A stretch of 64,000 bases of DNA, from assembly GCF_934424005.1 (NCBI RefSeq), contig NZ_CAKRXI010000008.1, positions 15,005 to 79,004 on the forward strand. The letters run 5' to 3'. This document shows, one piece after another, positions 62,388 through 64,000 of the stretch (position 1 is the stretch's first letter; each line of letters starts with the position of its first letter). Position numbers and translations under genes: made by a program. The notes under the pieces are model-generated. The model was not told the origin of the DNA, made no database searches, and saw nothing but the letters and a program-made list of their open reading frames with translations. Origin of the DNA: an uncultured Blautia sp. (GTDB taxonomy: Bacteria > Bacillota > Clostridia > Lachnospirales > Lachnospiraceae).

Positions 62388-63669
62388 GACTCTTCTTCAT
62401 CCTTTCGATTTCATTTAAAACCATTTCATGATAAACGCTCAGAACTGCGTCTCTGTCCTCATATGGTTTCAGATCTATAGTACCCGGTCTGCACGGGTCT
62501 GGTTTTCTTCCAAATATGATATCATCTGCAGCACGTCTTGCAAAGACCAGAGATTCAAGAAGTGAGTTGCTTGCAAGACGGTTTTTGCCGTGCACACCAT
62601 TGCAGCTTGTCTCACCGCAGGCATACAGACCCTTCATAGAAGTACGGCTTCCGAGGTCAACCTTGATTCCGCCCATGAAATAATGCTGTGCCGGAACGAC
62701 CGGAATCGGCTCTTTACGCGGATCAAACCCTTCTTCTACACATCTGTTGAAAATATTTGGAAAATGTTTCATGATGGTTTCTTCGCCCAATGGACGCATA
62801 TCTTCCCATACGAAATCAGTGCCGTCTTTTTCCATCTGCGCAAAGATTGCCTGGCTGAGCAGATCTCGTGGCTGCAGCTCATTGGTAAAACGCTGTCCGT
62901 TCTTGTCGTACAGAAGAGCTCCTTCGCCTCTGACGGATTCGGAAATCAGGAAACGACGTCCTGGTTTATGCGAATAAAGTGTCGTAGGGTGAATCTGTAT
63001 GTAATCCAGATGTTCAAGTACTACCTGATGTTTCATGGCAATTCCAAGTCCGTCACCTGCAATATGAGGGAAGTTGGTGGAGTTTTTGTAAAGACCTCCG
63101 AGACCACCACATGCCAGAACAACGTATGGTGCTCTGACCGGATATACTTCATTCTTCTCATCCATGATGATCACGCCGCCACAGATGTTGTCTTTGGAAA
63201 TGATATCGACCATGGTCATGTATTCGCAGATTTCAATATTGTCTCTTGTCAGTGCCTGATTCAGAAGGGTCTGGGTGATCTGTTTACCGGTAACGTCTTC
63301 ATAAAAAAGGATTCTTGGCTGAGAATGTGCCCCTTCTCTGGTGAAATCCAGTTCTCCCGTCTCTGTTCGTTCAAATGTAACATTTCTCTGTAAAAGATCT
63401 CGGATAATGCTGTTAGAGCTACGGATCATCAGTTCAACCGCTTTTGCATCATTTTCGTAATGACCTGCACGCATAGTATCTTCAAAGTAGTCATTATAAT
63501 CTTCTTCGCCTCTGAGCATGCAGATGCCGCCCTGTGCCAGAAAAGAGTCTGACTGGTCCGCCTGCTGTTTCGTGAGCATCAGTACTTTCATCCTGGAAGG
63601 CAGATTCAGCGCACAATAAAGGCCTGCTGCTCCTGTTCCTACGATAATGACATCGTAATTTTCTTTCAT
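62380..63669 (-). CDS. nadB: L-aspartate oxidase
   Basis: 429 aa flavoprotein that oxidises aspartate to iminoaspartate. GTGAAGLYCALNLP (FAD), QADQSDSFLAQGGI, REGAHSQPRILFYED, ACGGLGGLYKNSTN, IQIHPTTLY, PAQHYFMGGIKVD and GVHGKNRLASNSLLE are all seen. Somewhat shorter at the C-terminus than E. coli NadB (about 540 aa), as is common in clostridia. First gene of the operon, with AGGA before the ATG. Confidence 0.96.
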   Translation of the reverse strand: MKENYDVIIVGTGAAGLYCALNLPSRMKVLMLTKQQADQSDSFLAQGGICMLRGEEDYNDYFEDTMRAGHYENDAKAVELMIRSSNSIIRDLLQRNVTFERTETGELDFTREGAHSQPRILFYEDVTGKQITQTLLNQALTRDNIEICEYMTMVDIISKDNICGGVIIMDEKNEVYPVRAPYVVLACGGLGGLYKNSTNFPHIAGDGLGIAMKHQVVLEHLDYIQIHPTTLYSHKPGRRFLISESVRGEGALLYDKNGQRFTNELQPRDLLSQAIFAQMEKDGTDFVWEDMRPLGEETIMKHFPNIFNRCVEEGFDPRKEPIPVVPAQHYFMGGIKVDLGSRTSMKGLYACGETSCNGVHGKNRLASNSLLESLVFARRAADDIIFGRKPDPCRPGTIDLKPYEDRDAVLSVYHEMVLNEIERMKKSHE

Positions 63670-63740
63670 TTTTGTTTCCTCGTACCGGTTGATGCCGGAT
63701 TTTCTGTTGGGTTTTGTATTTTTATGTTTTCTGATTTGTG

Positions 63741-63777
63741 ATTATACTACCCGACATGTTAGGTGTCAAGACACCTA
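63741..63777 (-). promoter_or_regulatory. Promoter of the nad operon with NiaR-type operator
   Basis: TTGACA (63764-63769), 17-nt spacer, TATAAT (63741-63746), a full consensus promoter. The 18-bp palindrome TAGGTGTC-TT-GACACCTA (63760-63777) overlaps the -35 box and is of the GTGTC-N2-GACAC type recognised by NiaR. It would block polymerase when NAD precursors are plentiful. Confidence 0.8.
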
Positions 63778-63894
63778 TGTATATTGGTGTAAAGAAATTC
63801 GTTGCACTATCCGTGCCTTCGCCCCTTCCCGGGGAGAGAAATTAAATAGAAGAAAAATAGAAAAACAGGTGTGATAGCCATACAAAACCAGAAA

Positions 63895-63953
63895 ACAAAA
63901 AAATCTCAACAACTATACTATTCGCAGGTAGTATAGTTGTTCGAGATTTTTTG
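63895..63953. terminator. Bidirectional terminator at the window edge
   Basis: AAAAAATCTC-a-ACAACTATACTA pairs with TAGTATAGTTGT-tc-GAGATTTTTT around an 8-nt loop. Strong from both strands. Between it and the nad promoter (63780-63894) there is no gene; a small CCCCttcCCGGGG hairpin is at about 63822. Confidence 0.8.
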
Positions 63954-64000
63954 CATCTTCCTTTCAATGCTTTATCATACCTGTAAATTTTCTCTTCTAT

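Overview
The window reads as a chromosomal segment of a low-GC, spore-forming Firmicute, most likely a Lachnospiraceae member of the Blautia/Ruminococcus type. The evidence is the rpsT / gpr / spoIIP / lepA / hemW neighbourhood, the cdaA-cdaR pair, Gram-positive cell-wall genes (LCP, D,D-carboxypeptidase, L,D-transpeptidase), AGGAGG ribosome binding sites and TTGACA/TATAAT-type promoters. Species cannot be named from the sequence alone. Almost all genes lie on the minus strand.

Layout. (1) 1-3540 is an accessory junction. It holds an Rpn-type nuclease gene with a structured leader, an XRE regulator, a 33-bp copy of the 3' end of tRNA-Leu, a small islet with a GH25 lysozyme, the intact tRNA-Leu(CAG), and a gutted Rpn unit whose 198-nt hairpin survives. 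(2) 3540-10094 is a surface-sugar module: a DUF2142 membrane protein, an RffA-like aminotransferase, an ATP-grasp enzyme, a second PLP-fold protein and a GtrB/ArnC-like glycosyltransferase. It faces a two-gene SMR/ArnEF-like flippase pair from a shared divergent promoter. (3) 10234-13951 encodes a zinc-ribbon protein, a ClpX-like unfoldase and an HtrA protease. (4) 14082-36752 is a rhamnose-type cell-wall polysaccharide locus. It contains rfbABCD, an initiating phosphoglycosyltransferase, an LCP ligase, five GT2 proteins (three of them tandem-domain paralogues), a Wzm/Wzt ABC exporter with a C-terminal glycan-binding domain, a WbdD-like methyltransferase/kinase, one intact D,D-carboxypeptidase and one whose catalytic residues are lost. 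(5) 36811-43529 holds an L,D-transpeptidase with wall-binding repeats, HPr, cdaR, cdaA and two membrane proteins. (6) 43695-57331 is housekeeping: comF, recD2, an mreB homologue, uvrA, hemW, a lipoprotein, lepA, spoIIP, gpr and rpsT. (7) 57400-60055 is a second accessory patch with stacked hairpins, an IclR remnant and two decayed Rpn copies separated by the second copy of the long hairpin. (8) 60056-63777 is the nadB-nadC-niaR-nadA operon with a NiaR-type operator overlapping the promoter.

How the genes work together. Regions 2 and 4 can be read as a surface-glycan factory. An undecaprenyl-linked rhamnan-like chain would be made and possibly capped by the methyltransferase/kinase, recognised by the Wzt domain, exported, and attached to the wall by the LCP enzyme. 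The region 2 module would decorate it outside the membrane with an amino-sugar derivative. Function here is inferred from families.

The most unusual signals are RNA/DNA structures. The Rpn genes share a conserved promoter, a leader stem with compensatory changes, and a hairpin that hides the Shine-Dalgarno sequence. They are followed by a ~200-nt near-perfect hairpin whose two arms co-vary between copies. A separate bipartite hairpin element also occurs twice with covariation.
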